Positions 34,561 through 45,700 of a DNA stretch of 64,000 nt are shown here, in pieces. Source of the DNA: Flavobacteriales bacterium (GTDB lineage Bacteria > Bacteroidota > Bacteroidia > Flavobacteriales_F > PHOS-HE28); assembly GCA_016699575.1 (NCBI GenBank), contig CP064979.1, forward strand, positions 992,001 to 1,056,000. The letters are read 5' to 3'. Within the stretch, counting starts at the first letter, position 1; each line of letters begins with the position of its first letter. A model generated the notes under the pieces. The model was not told the origin of the DNA. It saw nothing but the letters and a program-made list of their open reading frames with translations, and searched no databases. Position numbers and translations under genes: made by a program.

Positions 34561-37500
34561 CTATTGCTTCACGAGCCTGATCTGCGCCAGCGGTCTGCCG
34601 TCCGCGTTCAGCGCAATGAGGTAGTAAATGCCGGTGGCCCAGCCGTCCGTGTCGATGGTGCGTGCCGGACCTGATGTCCATACGCGCTGCCCGAGCAGTG
34701 TGTAGAGTTCGATGGCAGCGATGTCCTGAAGATCACCCGTGATCGTGAGCTGGTCCCGCACCGGGTTCGGGTACGCCGCGATCCTTGCGCTCTCGTTCTC
34801 GTCGATCCCGACACCAACGGTCTCGCAAGCATCACCGATGCCGTTACCATTGAGGTCTTCCTGCAAGGGATTGCTCACCCATGGGCAGTTGTCGCAGCCA
34901 TCACCCGCGCCATCCTCGTCGAAGTCTTCCTGGTCAGGGTTCAAGGCCGTTGGGCAGTTGTCCGCGCAATCGAGCAGACCGTCACCGTCGCTATCAGGGT
35001 TCGGAACGATACCGGTGTTGCCACCAGCGCAGATACCGCAATCATCGAAGAAGGCCCCACCTCCTACCACACCTGAGCAATCGACAAGGTTATTGAAGCC
35101 CACGCACTGGCAGTTGATCGTCCAGCTATCGTTGCTCGTGTTCGGGTTGTTGTCGTTGCAGAGCGACCCGGGCATGTTGCTGCCACCTGGTACGCCCATA
35201 CAATCGATGAGCAGACCCGCGCAGATGCAATCCGTGCCCCAGATGTCATTGCCGGTGGCCGCGTTACCGTCATCACAAGCAGTACCGGGCATTGCGGGAC
35301 CGTTCACCTGGCCCAGGCAATCGGTGATCTGCAGCACGCCAAGACAAGCACACGAGTTGCTCCAGGTATCGTTCACCGTATTGGGGTTCCCGTCGTCGCA
35401 GGAGGTACCTGGCCAGTTCGTGCCGTTCGGTATGCCAAGGCAATCAAGCTGTTGGCCGATGCACTGGCAGTTATTGTCCCAAGTGTCATTGGCCGTGTTC
35501 GCATTGTTATCGTCACATGCTGAACCAGGTTGAGCGCTACCGTTCGGCACACCCAAGCAGTCCAGACAAGTCGAGTTGGGTACGATGCCCGTTGTGCCAC
35601 CAGCGCACAAGCCGCATTGGTCAATTGCTGCCGTGCCGTTCGCCACACCAGCGCAGTCGAAGTTGATCGGCGTGCCAGCGCAAGTGCAGTTGGCACTCCA
35701 GGTATCGTTCTGCGTGTTGGCGTTGTTGTCATCACATGCAGAGCCGGGTTGAGCGCTGCCGTTCGGTACACCCAAGCAATCCAAGCAGGTCGAGTTAGGA
35801 ACGATGCCCGTGGTGCCACCAGCGCACACACCGCATTGGTCAATTGCTGCCGTGCCGTTCGCCACACCAGCGCAGTCGAAGTTGATCGGCGTGCCAGCGC
35901 AAGTGCAGTTGGCACTCCAGGTATCGTTCTGAGTGTTGGCGTTGTTGTCGTCGCAAGCCGAACCTGGCTGAGCACTACCGTTCGGCACACCCAAGCAGTC
36001 CAGACAAGTCGAGTTGGGTACGATGCCCGTTGTGCCACCAGCGCACAAGCCGCATTGGTCAATTGCTGCCGTGCCGTTCGCCACACCAGCGCAGTCGAAG
36101 TTGATCGGCGTGCCAGCGCAGGTGCAGTTGGCGTTCCAGGTATCGTTCTGCGTGTTGGCATTGTTGTCATCACATGCAGAGCCGGGTTGGGCGCTGCCGT
36201 TCGGTACACCCAAGCAATCCAAGCAGGTCGAGTTCGGAACGATGCCCGTGGTGCCACCAGCACATACACCGCACTGGTCGATGGCAGCCGTACCGTTCGC
36301 TACACCAGCGCAGTCGAAGTTGATCGGCGTGCCAGCGCAGGTGCAGTTGGCGTTCCAGGTATCGTTCTGAGTGTTGGCGTTGTTGTCGTCGCAAGCCGAA
36401 CCTGGCTGAGCACTACCGTTCGGAACGCCAAGGCAGTCGAGACAGGTCGAGTTCGGAACGATGCCCGTGGTGCCACCAGCACATACACCGCACTGGTCGA
36501 TGGCAGCCGTACCGTTCGCTACACCAGCGCAGTCGAAGTTGATCGGCGTGCCAGCGCAAGTGCAGTTCGCGTTCCACGTGTCGTTCTGCGTGTTGGCGTT
36601 GTTGTCGTTGCAGGCGCTGCCAGGCAGAGCGCTGCCGTTCGGTACACCCAAGCAGTCGAGACAGGTCGAGTTCGGCGTGATACCCGTTGTGCCACCAGCG
36701 CACACGCCGCACTGGTCGATGGCAGCCGTACCGTTCGCTACACCAGCGCAGTCGAAGTTGATCGGCGTGCCAGCGCAGGTGCAGTTGGCGTTCCAGGTAT
36801 CGTTCTGAGTGTTGGCGTTGTTGTCATCACATGCAGAGCCGGGTTGAGCGCTGCCGTTCGGTACACCCAAGCAATCCAAGCAGGTCGAGTTAGGAACGAT
36901 GCCCGTGGTGCCACCGGCGCAAACGCCGCACTGGTCGATGGCTGCCGTGCCGTTCGCCACACCGGCGCAGTCGAAGTTGATCGGCGTGCCAGCGCAGGTG
37001 CAGTTGGCGTTCCAGGTGTCGTTCTGGGTGTTCGCGTTGTTGTCGTTGCAGGCGCTGCCAGGCAGAGCGCTGCCGTTCGGTACACCCAAGCAGTCGAGAC
37101 AGGTCGAGTTCGGCGTGATGCCCGTGGTGCCACCAGCACACACACCGCATTGGTCGATGGCTGCCGTGCCGTTCGCCACACCAGCACAGTCGAAGTTGAT
37201 CGGCGAGCCGATGCAAGTGCAGTTCGCGTTCCATGTGTCGTTCTGGGTGTTCGCGTTGTTGTCGTTGCAGGCGCTGCCAGGCAGAGCGCTGCCGTTCGGT
37301 ACACCCAAGCAGTCGAGACAGGTCGAGTTCGGCGTGATGCCCGTGGTGCCACCAGCACACACACCGCATTGGTCGATGGCAGCCGTGCCGTTCGCCACAC
37401 CAGCGCAGTCGAAGTTGATCGGCGTACCAGTGCAGGTGCAGTTCGCATTCCAGGTATCGTTCTGGGTGTTCGCGTTGTTGTCATCGCAGGCTGAACCCGG

Positions 37501-40500
37501 TTGAGCGCTACCGTTCGGTACACCAAGACAGTCGAGACAGGTCGAGTTCGGCGTGATGCCCGTGGTGCCACCGGCGCACACACCGCACTGGTCGATAGCT
37601 GCCGTACCGTTCACAACGCCCGCGCAATCGAAGTTGATCGGCGTGCCAGTGCAAGTGCAGTTCGCGTTCCACGTGTCGTTCTGCGTGTTGGCGTTGTTGT
37701 CGTTGCAGGCGCTGCCAGGCAGAGCGCTGCCGTTCGGCACACCCAAGCAGTCGAGACAGGTCGAGTTCGGAGCAATTCCCGTGGTGCCACCGGCGCACAC
37801 ACCGCACTGATCGATGGCGGCAGTGCCGTTCACTATTCCCGAACAGTCTGTGCAAGTCGAATTCGGAATAACACCCGTGGTGCCACCGGCGCACACGCCG
37901 CACTGGTCAATGGCTGCCGTGCCGTTCGCTACACCAGCACAGTCGAAGTTGATCGGCGTGCCAGCGCAGGTGCAGTTGGCGTTCCAGGTATCGTTCTGAG
38001 TGTTGGCGTTGTTGTCGTCGCAAGCCGAACCTGGCTGAGCACTACCGTTCGGCACACCCAAGCAGTCGAGACAGGTCGAGTTCGGCGTGATGCCCGTGGT
38101 GCCACCAGCGCAAACACCGCACTGATCAATGGCAGCAGTACCGTTCACAATGCCCGCACAATCCGTGCAAGTCGAGTTCGGCGTGATGCCCGTGGTGCCA
38201 CCAGCACACACACCGCATTGGTCGATGGCAGCCGTGCCGTTCGCTACACCAGCACAGTCGAAGTTGATCGGCGAGCCGATGCAAGTGCAGTTCGCGTTCC
38301 ATGTGTCGTTCTGGGTGTTCGCGTTGTTGTCGTTGCAGGCGCTGCCCGGCTGGGCACTACCGTTCGGTACACCCAAGCAGTCGAGACAGGTCGAGTTCGG
38401 CGTGATGCCCGTGGTGCCACCAGCACACACACCGCATTGGTCGATGGCAGCCGTGCCGTTCGCCACACCAGCGCAGTCGAAGTTGATCGGCGTGCCAGCG
38501 CAGGTACAGTTGGCGCTCCAGGTATCGTTCTGCGTGTTGGCATTGTTGTCATCGCATGCAGAGCCGGGTTGAGCGCTGCCGTTCGGCACACCAAGACAGT
38601 CGAGACAGGTCGAGTTCGGCGTGATGCCCGTGGTGCCACCGGCGCAAACGCCGCACTGGTCGATGGCTGCCGTGCCGTTCGCTACACCAGCACAGTCGAA
38701 GTTGATCGGCGAGCCAGCGCAGGTGCAGTTGGCGCTCCAGGTATCGTTCTGCGTGTTGGCATTGTTGTCATCACATCCAGAACCAGGTTGAGCGGCGCCG
38801 TTCGGAACTCCCAAGCAGTCCAAGCAGGTCGAGTTCGGCGTGATGCCCGTGGTGCCACCGGCGCAAACGCCGCATTGGTCAATTGCTGCCGTGCCGTTCG
38901 CCACACCAGCGCAATCGAAGTTGATCGGCGTGCCAGCGCAGGTGCAGTTGGCGCTCCAGGTATCGTTCTGCGTGTTGGCATTGCTGTCATCACATGCAGA
39001 GCCGGGTTGGGCGCTGCCGTTCGGCACACCCAAGCAGTCCAGACAAGTCGAGTTCGGCGTGATGCCCGTGGTGCCACCGGCGCATACGCCGCACTGGTCG
39101 AAGGCAGCGGTGCCGTTCGCCACACCGGCGCAGTCGAAGTTGATCGGCGTGCCAGCACAGGTGCAATTGGCAAGGATCACATCGTTGACCGTGTTCGCGT
39201 TGCCATCATTGCACGAATCTCCTATCTGACCTGGAGTATTCGGGCAATTGTCGATGGCGTTGCACAGGCCATCACCGTCGGTGTCCGCCACCGGCGTGCC
39301 GACGCATTGGCACTGGGCGTTCAGCACGTCGTTCGTCGTGCACGCGTTGTTGTCGTTGCAAGCACTTCCGATCTGGCCCGTCACGTTCGGGCAGTTGTCG
39401 ATGGCGTTGCACAGACCGTCGCCGTCGGTGTCTGCCACCGGCGTGCCGACGCATTGGCACTGGGCATTCAGCACGTCGTTGGTGGTGCAGGCGTTGTTGT
39501 CGTTGCAGGCACTTCCGATCTGACCCGTCACGTTCGGGCAGTTGTCGATGGCGTTGCACAGACCGTCGCCGTCGGTGTCTGCCACCGGCGTGCCGACGCA
39601 TTGGCACTGCGCGTTCAGGACATCATTCGTGGTGCAGGCGTTGTTGTCGTTGCATGCGCTTCCGATCTGACCCGTCACGTTCGGACAGTTGTCGATGGCG
39701 TTGCACAGACCGTCGCCGTCGGTGTCTGCCACCGGCGTGCCGACGCATTGGCACTGGGCATTCAGCACGTCGTTGGTGGTGCAGGCGTTGTTGTCGTTGC
39801 ATGCGCTTCCGATATGGCCCGTCACGTTCGGGCAGTTGTCAATGGCGTTGCACAAGCCGTCGCCGTCGGTGTCTGCCACCGGCGTTCCCACGCACTGGCA
39901 CTGCGCGTTCAGGACATCATTCGTTGTGCAGGCGTTGTTGTCGTTGCATGCGCTTCCGATCTGACCCGTCACGTTCGGGCAGTTGTCAATGGCGTTGCAC
40001 AAGCCGTCGCCGTCGGTGTCTGCCACCGGCGTTCCCACGCACTGGCACTGGGCATTCAGCACGTCGTTCGTCGTGCACGCGTTGTTGTCGTTGCATGCGC
40101 TTCCGATCTGACCCGTCACGTTCGGGCAGTTGTCGATGGCGTTGCACAGACCGTCGCCGTCGGTGTCTGCCACCGGCGTTCCCACGCACTGGCACTGCGC
40201 GTTCAGGACATCATTCGTGGTGCAGGCGTTGTTGTCGTTGCAAGCGCTTCCGATCTGACCAACGACGGTAGGGCAATTGTCCAAGGCGTTGCAAACACCA
40301 TCACCATCCGTATCCGCAGCCGGTGTGCCCGCGCACACGCAGCTCGCGTTCAGGACATCATTGATGGTGCACGCATTGTTGTCGTTGCACGCGCTCCCGA
40401 TCTGGCCAGGCGTATTGGGGCAGTTGTCACTTGCATTCGGCACACCGTCACCGTCGCTGTCAGTTGCGGGCGTTCCTGTGCACACGCAGTTCGCGTTCCA

Positions 40501-42567
40501 TGTATCGTTGATGGTGTTGGCATTGTTGTCGTTGCACGGTGTCCCTGCCAGTTGGGTCCCGCCGGGCACACCAGTACAGTCATACAGAATGCCCGCGCAA
40601 ACACAGTTAGCATTGTACGTATCCAGTCCGGTGTACCAAAGTCCATCGTCGCAGGTGGCACCAGGTACCGCAGGTCCCCCGACCACACCCATGCAGTCGA
40701 TCGGCTGGCCAATGCAAGTGCAGTTCGCGCTCCATGTATCGTTGCCAGTGTTCGCATTGCCATCGTTGCAGGCTGTGCCCGGCAGTGCCGGCCCGCCGAC
40801 CACGCCCAAACAATCGGTAGGCGGTGGACCACCCGACGCTACAGCGATCGACCCCAGCGAGAGGTTCCAGTACGATCCACTGGTGGTCGTTTCGAGCTTC
40901 ACGGCGCGCACCATGTATTCCCCGCCAGCCACGAAAGGCACCAAGGGTGAGTTGTAGCTGTTGCCCGCGATCATGGTCGCCACGATCCTCTGCGGCACCC
41001 CGTTCGCATCGAACTTGTAGAGGTAGTAACCAGCGGCACCGGCAGCAGGGCTCCACGAGAACGCCGCATTGCCACCACTGTTGGTCACCGACAGACCGGT
41101 CGGTGGCGCGGTCATCATCATGCGCAACGTAGGGTCGCCCATGAGGCCCATATGCACCCGGCTGAAGTTGTTGCCCTGCCAGCCGCCGTTCTGCGGGCTG
41201 TAGATGGCACCATTGTTCATGCTCTGCAGCACACTCGTACCGATGTGCTCGCCAAGGCCCATGGGATGGAACCACCAGTTGGGCGCACCCGCCCAAACGC
41301 TCGAAAGGCCCTGCCCCGCAGCGATGTACGATCGCAGGAAGTTGTTGCGGTTGTCCCAGTCGCCGAAGTAGCTGCCGAACGACATGTTGAACACGCCGCC
41401 GCTCACCGTACCACCTGCAAAATCCTGGGTGGTGGCGATGTTGTTCGCACCGTTGTAGGTGAGCACACCATTGTCGGTGGCTTGCAATCCACCACCGCTG
41501 CTGTATGTCCAGAGGTAGCTCTGGTTATTGATGTACGTTGTGTAAGGCAGCCCGTACGGATAGCAATCGGTGATGTTGGTGGGCCCCACGCAAGGTGCAA
41601 TGCCTTTGTAACCGCTGCCCGCAAGCGGGTTGGCCACCCACTGCAGGTTATCGAACACCAGACCACGGGTGGTCGGGGTCCAGCCCTTCACCTTGAAGTT
41701 GTGCGCACGGTCCAGATAGTTCTTCATCAACTGCACCTCGCCCGCGCTGAACGCCGGCATATCGTACATGTCCACGCGGCCCACGGCCAGTTCGATCGCG
41801 CTGGGGAAGTCGCTCTGGTCGAATTTGCCGTCGCCGGGCGTGTTGCGGTTGGCCACGCGTTGCGCGCCACCGTTGTTCACCGATGCATCCGTCCATGAAC
41901 CGTTCAGTTCGCCGTAGTAGCCGTCGCAGGGCCAAGCGCCTTGGTGTTCCGCATGCCCATCGGGGTTGATGTTGCCGCTGTACGGCACCGGCACATGACC
42001 GATGGCGTACACCGCTTTCACGTTCGTGGGATCGGCGTTGTAGGTGTTGATCACGAGCTGGCGAACGCTGCCCACGCTTGCCGTCCTGCTAACGTCATGG
42101 CGTACGATTTTCCAGCCATCCGCTTTGAGGTCGGTCTGAAGCTGCTGCAATTCGAGGTTCAGGGAGGCGGCCAATTGATTGTCCACCAACAGCACGATGA
42201 TGCCCATGTAGTCCAACACCGGAGCTTCGATGCCCGCCACCACGTATCCATAGCCGGTGCCCGCACTGGCCGTTCGCGTTACGCGGTACTCGTACACGGT
42301 GCCTACGGCAACCGCATTGTCCTGGTAATTGGTGGCCGTACCCGCCAAGGTGGCCAGCGCATTGCCCCATGTGGTTGCCGTGCGCGCCTTGCGATGGACG
42401 GTGAAACCGGTGGTACTGGGCTGGCTGCTCCAGTTGAGCGTGATGCGGGCAGGGTTCGCCTGCACCGTGGCATAAGCCTGAACGCTATTGGTAACAGAGA
42501 CGCTTTGCGCGCGCAGCATCATGGCAGCGCACAGGAAAGCCAAGAGAGCAACGATCCTTCGTTCCAT
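34561..42567 (-). CDS. Giant T9SS-exported repeat protein with C25 (gingipain)-like domain lacking catalytic residues
   Basis: 2668 residues from ATG 42567. In order: signal peptide (IVALLAFLCAAMMLRAQ); a fibronectin III-like domain (~30-120); a C25/gingipain-like domain (~140-490) with IGHVPVPYSG, IELAVGRVDM and MGLMGDPTLRM; a second FnIII-like domain (~495-580); a few 40-residue DC-G-VGG repeats; nine thrombospondin-3-like units (DTDGDGLCNAIDNCPN); sixteen 73-residue Cys/Asn/Asp-rich units; a short TSP3 tail; and a T9SS sorting domain (YPNPVRDQLTI). Where C25 peptidases have GHG and a catalytic Cys, this protein reads YSSGGG (~354) and MSFGSYFGDW (~395), so it is probably not a protease. 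Ca2+ binding by the DxDGDG repeats is likely. Expected at the cell surface as stalk or adhesin. Its nearest relative is the next gene upstream. Confidence 0.88.
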   Translation of the reverse strand: MERRIVALLAFLCAAMMLRAQSVSVTNSVQAYATVQANPARITLNWSSQPSTTGFTVHRKARTATTWGNALATLAGTATNYQDNAVAVGTVYEYRVTRTASAGTGYGYVVAGIEAPVLDYMGIIVLLVDNQLAASLNLELQQLQTDLKADGWKIVRHDVSRTASVGSVRQLVINTYNADPTNVKAVYAIGHVPVPYSGNINPDGHAEHQGAWPCDGYYGELNGSWTDASVNNGGAQRVANRNTPGDGKFDQSDFPSAIELAVGRVDMYDMPAFSAGEVQLMKNYLDRAHNFKVKGWTPTTRGLVFDNLQWVANPLAGSGYKGIAPCVGPTNITDCYPYGLPYTTYINNQSYLWTYSSGGGLQATDNGVLTYNGANNIATTQDFAGGTVSGGVFNMSFGSYFGDWDNRNNFLRSYIAAGQGLSSVWAGAPNWWFHPMGLGEHIGTSVLQSMNNGAIYSPQNGGWQGNNFSRVHMGLMGDPTLRMMMTAPPTGLSVTNSGGNAAFSWSPAAGAAGYYLYKFDANGVPQRIVATMIAGNSYNSPLVPFVAGGEYMVRAVKLETTTSGSYWNLSLGSIAVASGGPPPTDCLGVVGGPALPGTACNDGNANTGNDTWSANCTCIGQPIDCMGVVGGPAVPGATCDDGLWYTGLDTYNANCVCAGILYDCTGVPGGTQLAGTPCNDNNANTINDTWNANCVCTGTPATDSDGDGVPNASDNCPNTPGQIGSACNDNNACTINDVLNASCVCAGTPAADTDGDGVCNALDNCPTVVGQIGSACNDNNACTTNDVLNAQCQCVGTPVADTDGDGLCNAIDNCPNVTGQIGSACNDNNACTTNDVLNAQCQCVGTPVADTDGDGLCNAIDNCPNVTGQIGSACNDNNACTTNDVLNAQCQCVGTPVADTDGDGLCNAIDNCPNVTGHIGSACNDNNACTTNDVLNAQCQCVGTPVADTDGDGLCNAIDNCPNVTGQIGSACNDNNACTTNDVLNAQCQCVGTPVADTDGDGLCNAIDNCPNVTGQIGSACNDNNACTTNDVLNAQCQCVGTPVADTDGDGLCNAIDNCPNVTGQIGSACNDNNACTTNDVLNAQCQCVGTPVADTDGDGLCNAIDNCPNTPGQIGDSCNDGNANTVNDVILANCTCAGTPINFDCAGVANGTAAFDQCGVCAGGTTGITPNSTCLDCLGVPNGSAQPGSACDDSNANTQNDTWSANCTCAGTPINFDCAGVANGTAAIDQCGVCAGGTTGITPNSTCLDCLGVPNGAAQPGSGCDDNNANTQNDTWSANCTCAGSPINFDCAGVANGTAAIDQCGVCAGGTTGITPNSTCLDCLGVPNGSAQPGSACDDNNANTQNDTWSANCTCAGTPINFDCAGVANGTAAIDQCGVCAGGTTGITPNSTCLDCLGVPNGSAQPGSACNDNNANTQNDTWNANCTCIGSPINFDCAGVANGTAAIDQCGVCAGGTTGITPNSTCTDCAGIVNGTAAIDQCGVCAGGTTGITPNSTCLDCLGVPNGSAQPGSACDDNNANTQNDTWNANCTCAGTPINFDCAGVANGTAAIDQCGVCAGGTTGVIPNSTCTDCSGIVNGTAAIDQCGVCAGGTTGIAPNSTCLDCLGVPNGSALPGSACNDNNANTQNDTWNANCTCTGTPINFDCAGVVNGTAAIDQCGVCAGGTTGITPNSTCLDCLGVPNGSAQPGSACDDNNANTQNDTWNANCTCTGTPINFDCAGVANGTAAIDQCGVCAGGTTGITPNSTCLDCLGVPNGSALPGSACNDNNANTQNDTWNANCTCIGSPINFDCAGVANGTAAIDQCGVCAGGTTGITPNSTCLDCLGVPNGSALPGSACNDNNANTQNDTWNANCTCAGTPINFDCAGVANGTAAIDQCGVCAGGTTGIVPNSTCLDCLGVPNGSAQPGSACDDNNANTQNDTWNANCTCAGTPINFDCAGVANGTAAIDQCGVCAGGTTGITPNSTCLDCLGVPNGSALPGSACNDNNANTQNDTWNANCTCAGTPINFDCAGVANGTAAIDQCGVCAGGTTGIVPNSTCLDCLGVPNGSAQPGSACDDNNANTQNDTWNANCTCAGTPINFDCAGVANGTAAIDQCGVCAGGTTGIVPNSTCLDCLGVPNGSAQPGSACDDNNANTQNDTWNANCTCAGTPINFDCAGVANGTAAIDQCGLCAGGTTGIVPNSTCLDCLGVPNGSAQPGSACDDNNANTQNDTWSANCTCAGTPINFDCAGVANGTAAIDQCGVCAGGTTGIVPNSTCLDCLGVPNGSAQPGSACDDNNANTQNDTWSANCTCAGTPINFDCAGVANGTAAIDQCGLCAGGTTGIVPNSTCLDCLGVPNGSAQPGSACDDNNANTANDTWDNNCQCIGQQLDCLGIPNGTNWPGTSCDDGNPNTVNDTWSNSCACLGVLQITDCLGQVNGPAMPGTACDDGNAATGNDIWGTDCICAGLLIDCMGVPGGSNMPGSLCNDNNPNTSNDSWTINCQCVGFNNLVDCSGVVGGGAFFDDCGICAGGNTGIVPNPDSDGDGLLDCADNCPTALNPDQEDFDEDGAGDGCDNCPWVSNPLQEDLNGNGIGDACETVGVGIDENESARIAAYPNPVRDQLTITGDLQDIAAIELYTLLGQRVWTSGPARTIDTDGWATGIYYLIALNADGRPLAQIRLVKQ
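35455..39140 (-). repeat. About 16 tandem ~219-base (73-residue) coding repeats
   Basis: Each unit encodes FDCAGVANGTAAIDQCGVC, a GGTTGITPNSTC stretch, LDCLGVPNGSAQPGSACDD and an NNANTQNDTWNANCTC tail with about nine Cys. Units differ by only a few bases, and two carry an extra ~26-residue half-unit (TDCAGIVNGTAAIDQ). The near-identity at DNA level indicates recent expansion or homogenisation. Confidence 0.92.
39213..40461 (-). repeat. Nine tandem ~144-base thrombospondin-3-like coding repeats
   Basis: 48-residue units of the form DTDGDGLCNAIDNCPN followed by GQIGSACNDNNACTTNDVLN and QCQCVGTPVA. The seven C-terminal-side units are almost identical in DNA. The DxDGDG and DNCP motifs are the calcium-binding signature of thrombospondin type 3 repeats. 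Confidence 0.92.
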
Positions 42568-42791
42568 CGGCAGATGTTGGTTGGACTACAGCCGAGGAAG
42601 ACTTGCCGCGGTGAGCATTCCGCGGGACCATTGAGCAACTGGTCCCCGTGGGCGCCGCTTCTTCAGCGCGCCCTTGTACCGCGCAACCCCGGGCCGGGTT
42701 TCACAGGCCCGCAACAAGCACGTGCGGGCCACCACGACGCAGGTCTACGCCTGAGCGCCGAATGCCGCGAACCGAACGATGGAAAAAGAGT
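42568..42791 (-). other. Gap between the two giant paralogues: terminator-like hairpin and leader hairpin
   Basis: GGCCCGCA (42706-42713) and TGCGGGCC (42723-42730) form an 8-pair hairpin 62 bases after the stop of the upstream paralogue, a plausible terminator but without T-tract. A CCGCGG (42606-42611) / CCGCGG (42620-42625) hairpin lies in the leader of the downstream giant gene. No ORF is supported and no full TAnnTTTG box was found. Confidence 0.5.
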
Positions 42792-45700
42792 TCAGTGCCG
42801 CACTACGCGGGCCTTGGCCAATGGTGCACCATGGAGATCCACCAACAGCAACCAATAGGTCCCTTGGGACAAGGCCGACAGGTCAAGGACCTGGTCAAAG
42901 GCATGGTTCCTCACCAGCCTGCCTGTCGCATCGAACAGCCGGATACCAGCAGCGTTATGGTCGTTCCACAGTAACCGCAGTTCACCACTTGTCGGGTTCG
43001 GCATCACCTGCAACCAAGGCAGTGCCCCACCTTCATTGATGCCCACGGCGCAGGCATCACCGATCCCATCCCCATCAGAGTCCTCCTGTCCGGGGTTGAA
43101 GATCCACGGGCAGTTGTCGCACACGTTGCCGATGCTGTCCGTATCGAAGTCCGCTTGGTCGCTGTTCGGCACGGAGAGGCAGTTGTCCAGGCAATCAAGG
43201 TCACCGTCTCCATCGCCGTCAGGGTCGGGGGATATGCCGGTGTTCCCACCAGCGCATGTGCCACAGCCGTCGATGAACGCCGTACCACCGAGATCGCCGT
43301 TGCAGTCGATGAGAATGCCGACGCACGTGCAGTTCGCAGTCCAGGTGTCGTTGCCCGTTCCCGTGTTGCCGTCGTCGCATGGCGTTCCCGGCAAGGCAAG
43401 TCCACCGGGCACACCTGCACAGTCATAAGCCTGGCCGAAGCAAATGCAACCTGCGCTCCAGGTATCGAGACCGGTCATCGGGTCGTTGTCGTTGCAAGCA
43501 GTTCCCGGAAGCGCCCCACCACCTGGCACGCCGGCGCAATCGATCAGCAGGCCTGCACATTGACAGCTCGTCGTCCATGCATCAGCGCCGGTTGCGCTGT
43601 TCCCGTCGTCGCAGGCGGTCCCAGGCAACTGGCTACCACCGGGGATACCGATGCAGTCGATGACTTCACCCTCACAGGTGCAGGTGCTTTGCCACTCGTC
43701 GTTGCCGGTGTTCGCGTTGCCATCATCACACGGAGCGCCCACCAGAGCGCTTCCGCCCGGCACGCCCTGGCAATCGAGCAACAGGCCGATGCATGTGCAA
43801 CTCGCCGTCCATTCATCCGCTCCGGTGGTGGTGTCGTTATCGTCGCAAGCGGAACCCGGAAGTGCAACACCTCCCGGCACTCCCTCACAATCGATCAACA
43901 GGCCGATGCAATTGCACGATGCATCCCAAGCGTCATCACCCGTGCCGGGGTCACCATCATCGCACGCGGCGCCCGACAGTGCTGTCCCGCCCGGCACACC
44001 GATGCAGTCCAGCGGAAGTCCGGCGCAGGAACAATCCGTCTGCCACGTGTCGTCGCCGGTTTGTGCATTGCCGTCGTTGCACGGCATCCCGGGCAGGCCG
44101 CTGCCACCAGGCACTCCTGCACAATCCAAAGGCAAGCCGGCGCATGTGCAATCGCTGTCGAACACATCGGCGCCAGTGAGCGGGTCATTGTCATCGCACA
44201 CAGTCCCTGGCAGGGCAGGCCCGCCGGGCACATTGTTGCAATCGAGCAGCAGCCCTTCGCAGTTGCAAGCGTTGTCCCAAGTGTCATCCACTGTACCGGC
44301 CTGCCCGTCATCGCAAGGCGTTCCCGGTTGCGCAGGTCCATTGTGCATGCCTTGGCAATCGGGGTTGAAGACGGCATAGCTGATGCACAGCTCTGCAGCC
44401 TTTGCTGGATCCTGGTCCCACGACCAAGCGCTGCGCCCACCTGTGCCGGAGACAAGGATCAGCATTGCATTGCCCGATTGCCATCCTGCGCGATCAACGA
44501 GTTCCTGCACCACGGCCGACAAGTCAGGGCTTCGTTGTGCGGCACCACGATCGTTCGCCGCCAACCACGGCGCGGGCTCCCATGCCACACTTGCAGCGGT
44601 GCGTGTTCGCGCCGACAGGTCGTTCACCGTCCAACCGATGGGCGCGGCGTTATCAGCATCGTGGGCTTGCAGCAAGAGCGAGCAGGTATCCACATTGATC
44701 GCACTGCGCGCAGTGAACTGGATGTGCGCATCCACGATCACTGCGTTCGGTGGCAGGGCAACGTTCTGAAAGCGCAACCCGGTCAACTGGTTGCCTCGCC
44801 AGAACGGCGGCGAACTGTCGAACACGAGATCGAGGGCGCCGGTGTTCACGTACATATTGCCGTTGGTGGCTTCTTCGGCATCGGGGTTGAATGCTCCGCC
44901 CAGCGTGACGCAGATCGTATTGTCGATGCAAGCGTTGTTGCCACCGCAAACGCCGCAGGCATCAACCAATGCGCCGCCTCCCGGCACACCGTTGCAATCG
45001 ATGAGCAAGCCTGCGCACACGCAATCGTTGCCCCATGTGTCTTGAACGGTCAGGGTGTGGCCATCGTCGCACGGCACGCCAGGGAGCTGGCTCCCTTGTG
45101 CTGTGCCTTCGCAATCCACTGCCGTTCCGGCGCAAACGCATGCACTGTCGATCACATCGTTCACCGTGAGGAAGTCGCCATCGTCGCAGCTTGATCCGAT
45201 GAGCACAGGGCCACCGGGCACACCGTTGCAGTCAATGAGCTGGCCTGCACAAACGCAGTCTACGCTCCAGACATCATTCCCTGTTGCCGCATCACCATCA
45301 TCGCATGGCGTTCCCGGCAGATCAGTTCCACCGGGCACGTTCTGGCAATCGAGCACCTGGCCAACGCACTGGCAGTTGGCCTGGTAGGTATCGTTCACCG
45401 TTGATGCATTGCCGTCATCACAAGGCGTGCCCGGTAGCGCAGGACCGTTCGGCATGCCGAAGCAGTCGAACACGGTGCCCGCGGGGAACCATGCGATGCA
45501 CAGTTCTGCTGCCTTGGCCGTGTCCTGCTCGCTCTGGTAAGCACTGCGCCCGCCCGTACCGGTGATGCGCACCAGCATGGCGTTGCCGCTCTGCCAACCA
45601 GCACGGTTCACCACTTGGCCAACGATGGAGGCCAGCTGCGGCGTGCGTTGTTCAAGACCGTTCTCATCCAAGGCATCCCAAACACCAGGCGACCAGCTGA

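Noticed and set aside
35455..40461. CRISPR-like regularly spaced repeats
   Set aside because: The repeats are contiguous coding units of ~219 and ~144 bases with codon-level conservation and no unique spacers; no cas genes nearby.
35530..40950. Very long plus-strand ORFs (654 and 1149 codons) over the giant repeat gene
   Set aside because: They are antisense to the tandem repeats; a stop-free antisense frame repeated many times gives a long ORF by copying. The minus strand has signal peptide, domains and sorting signal.
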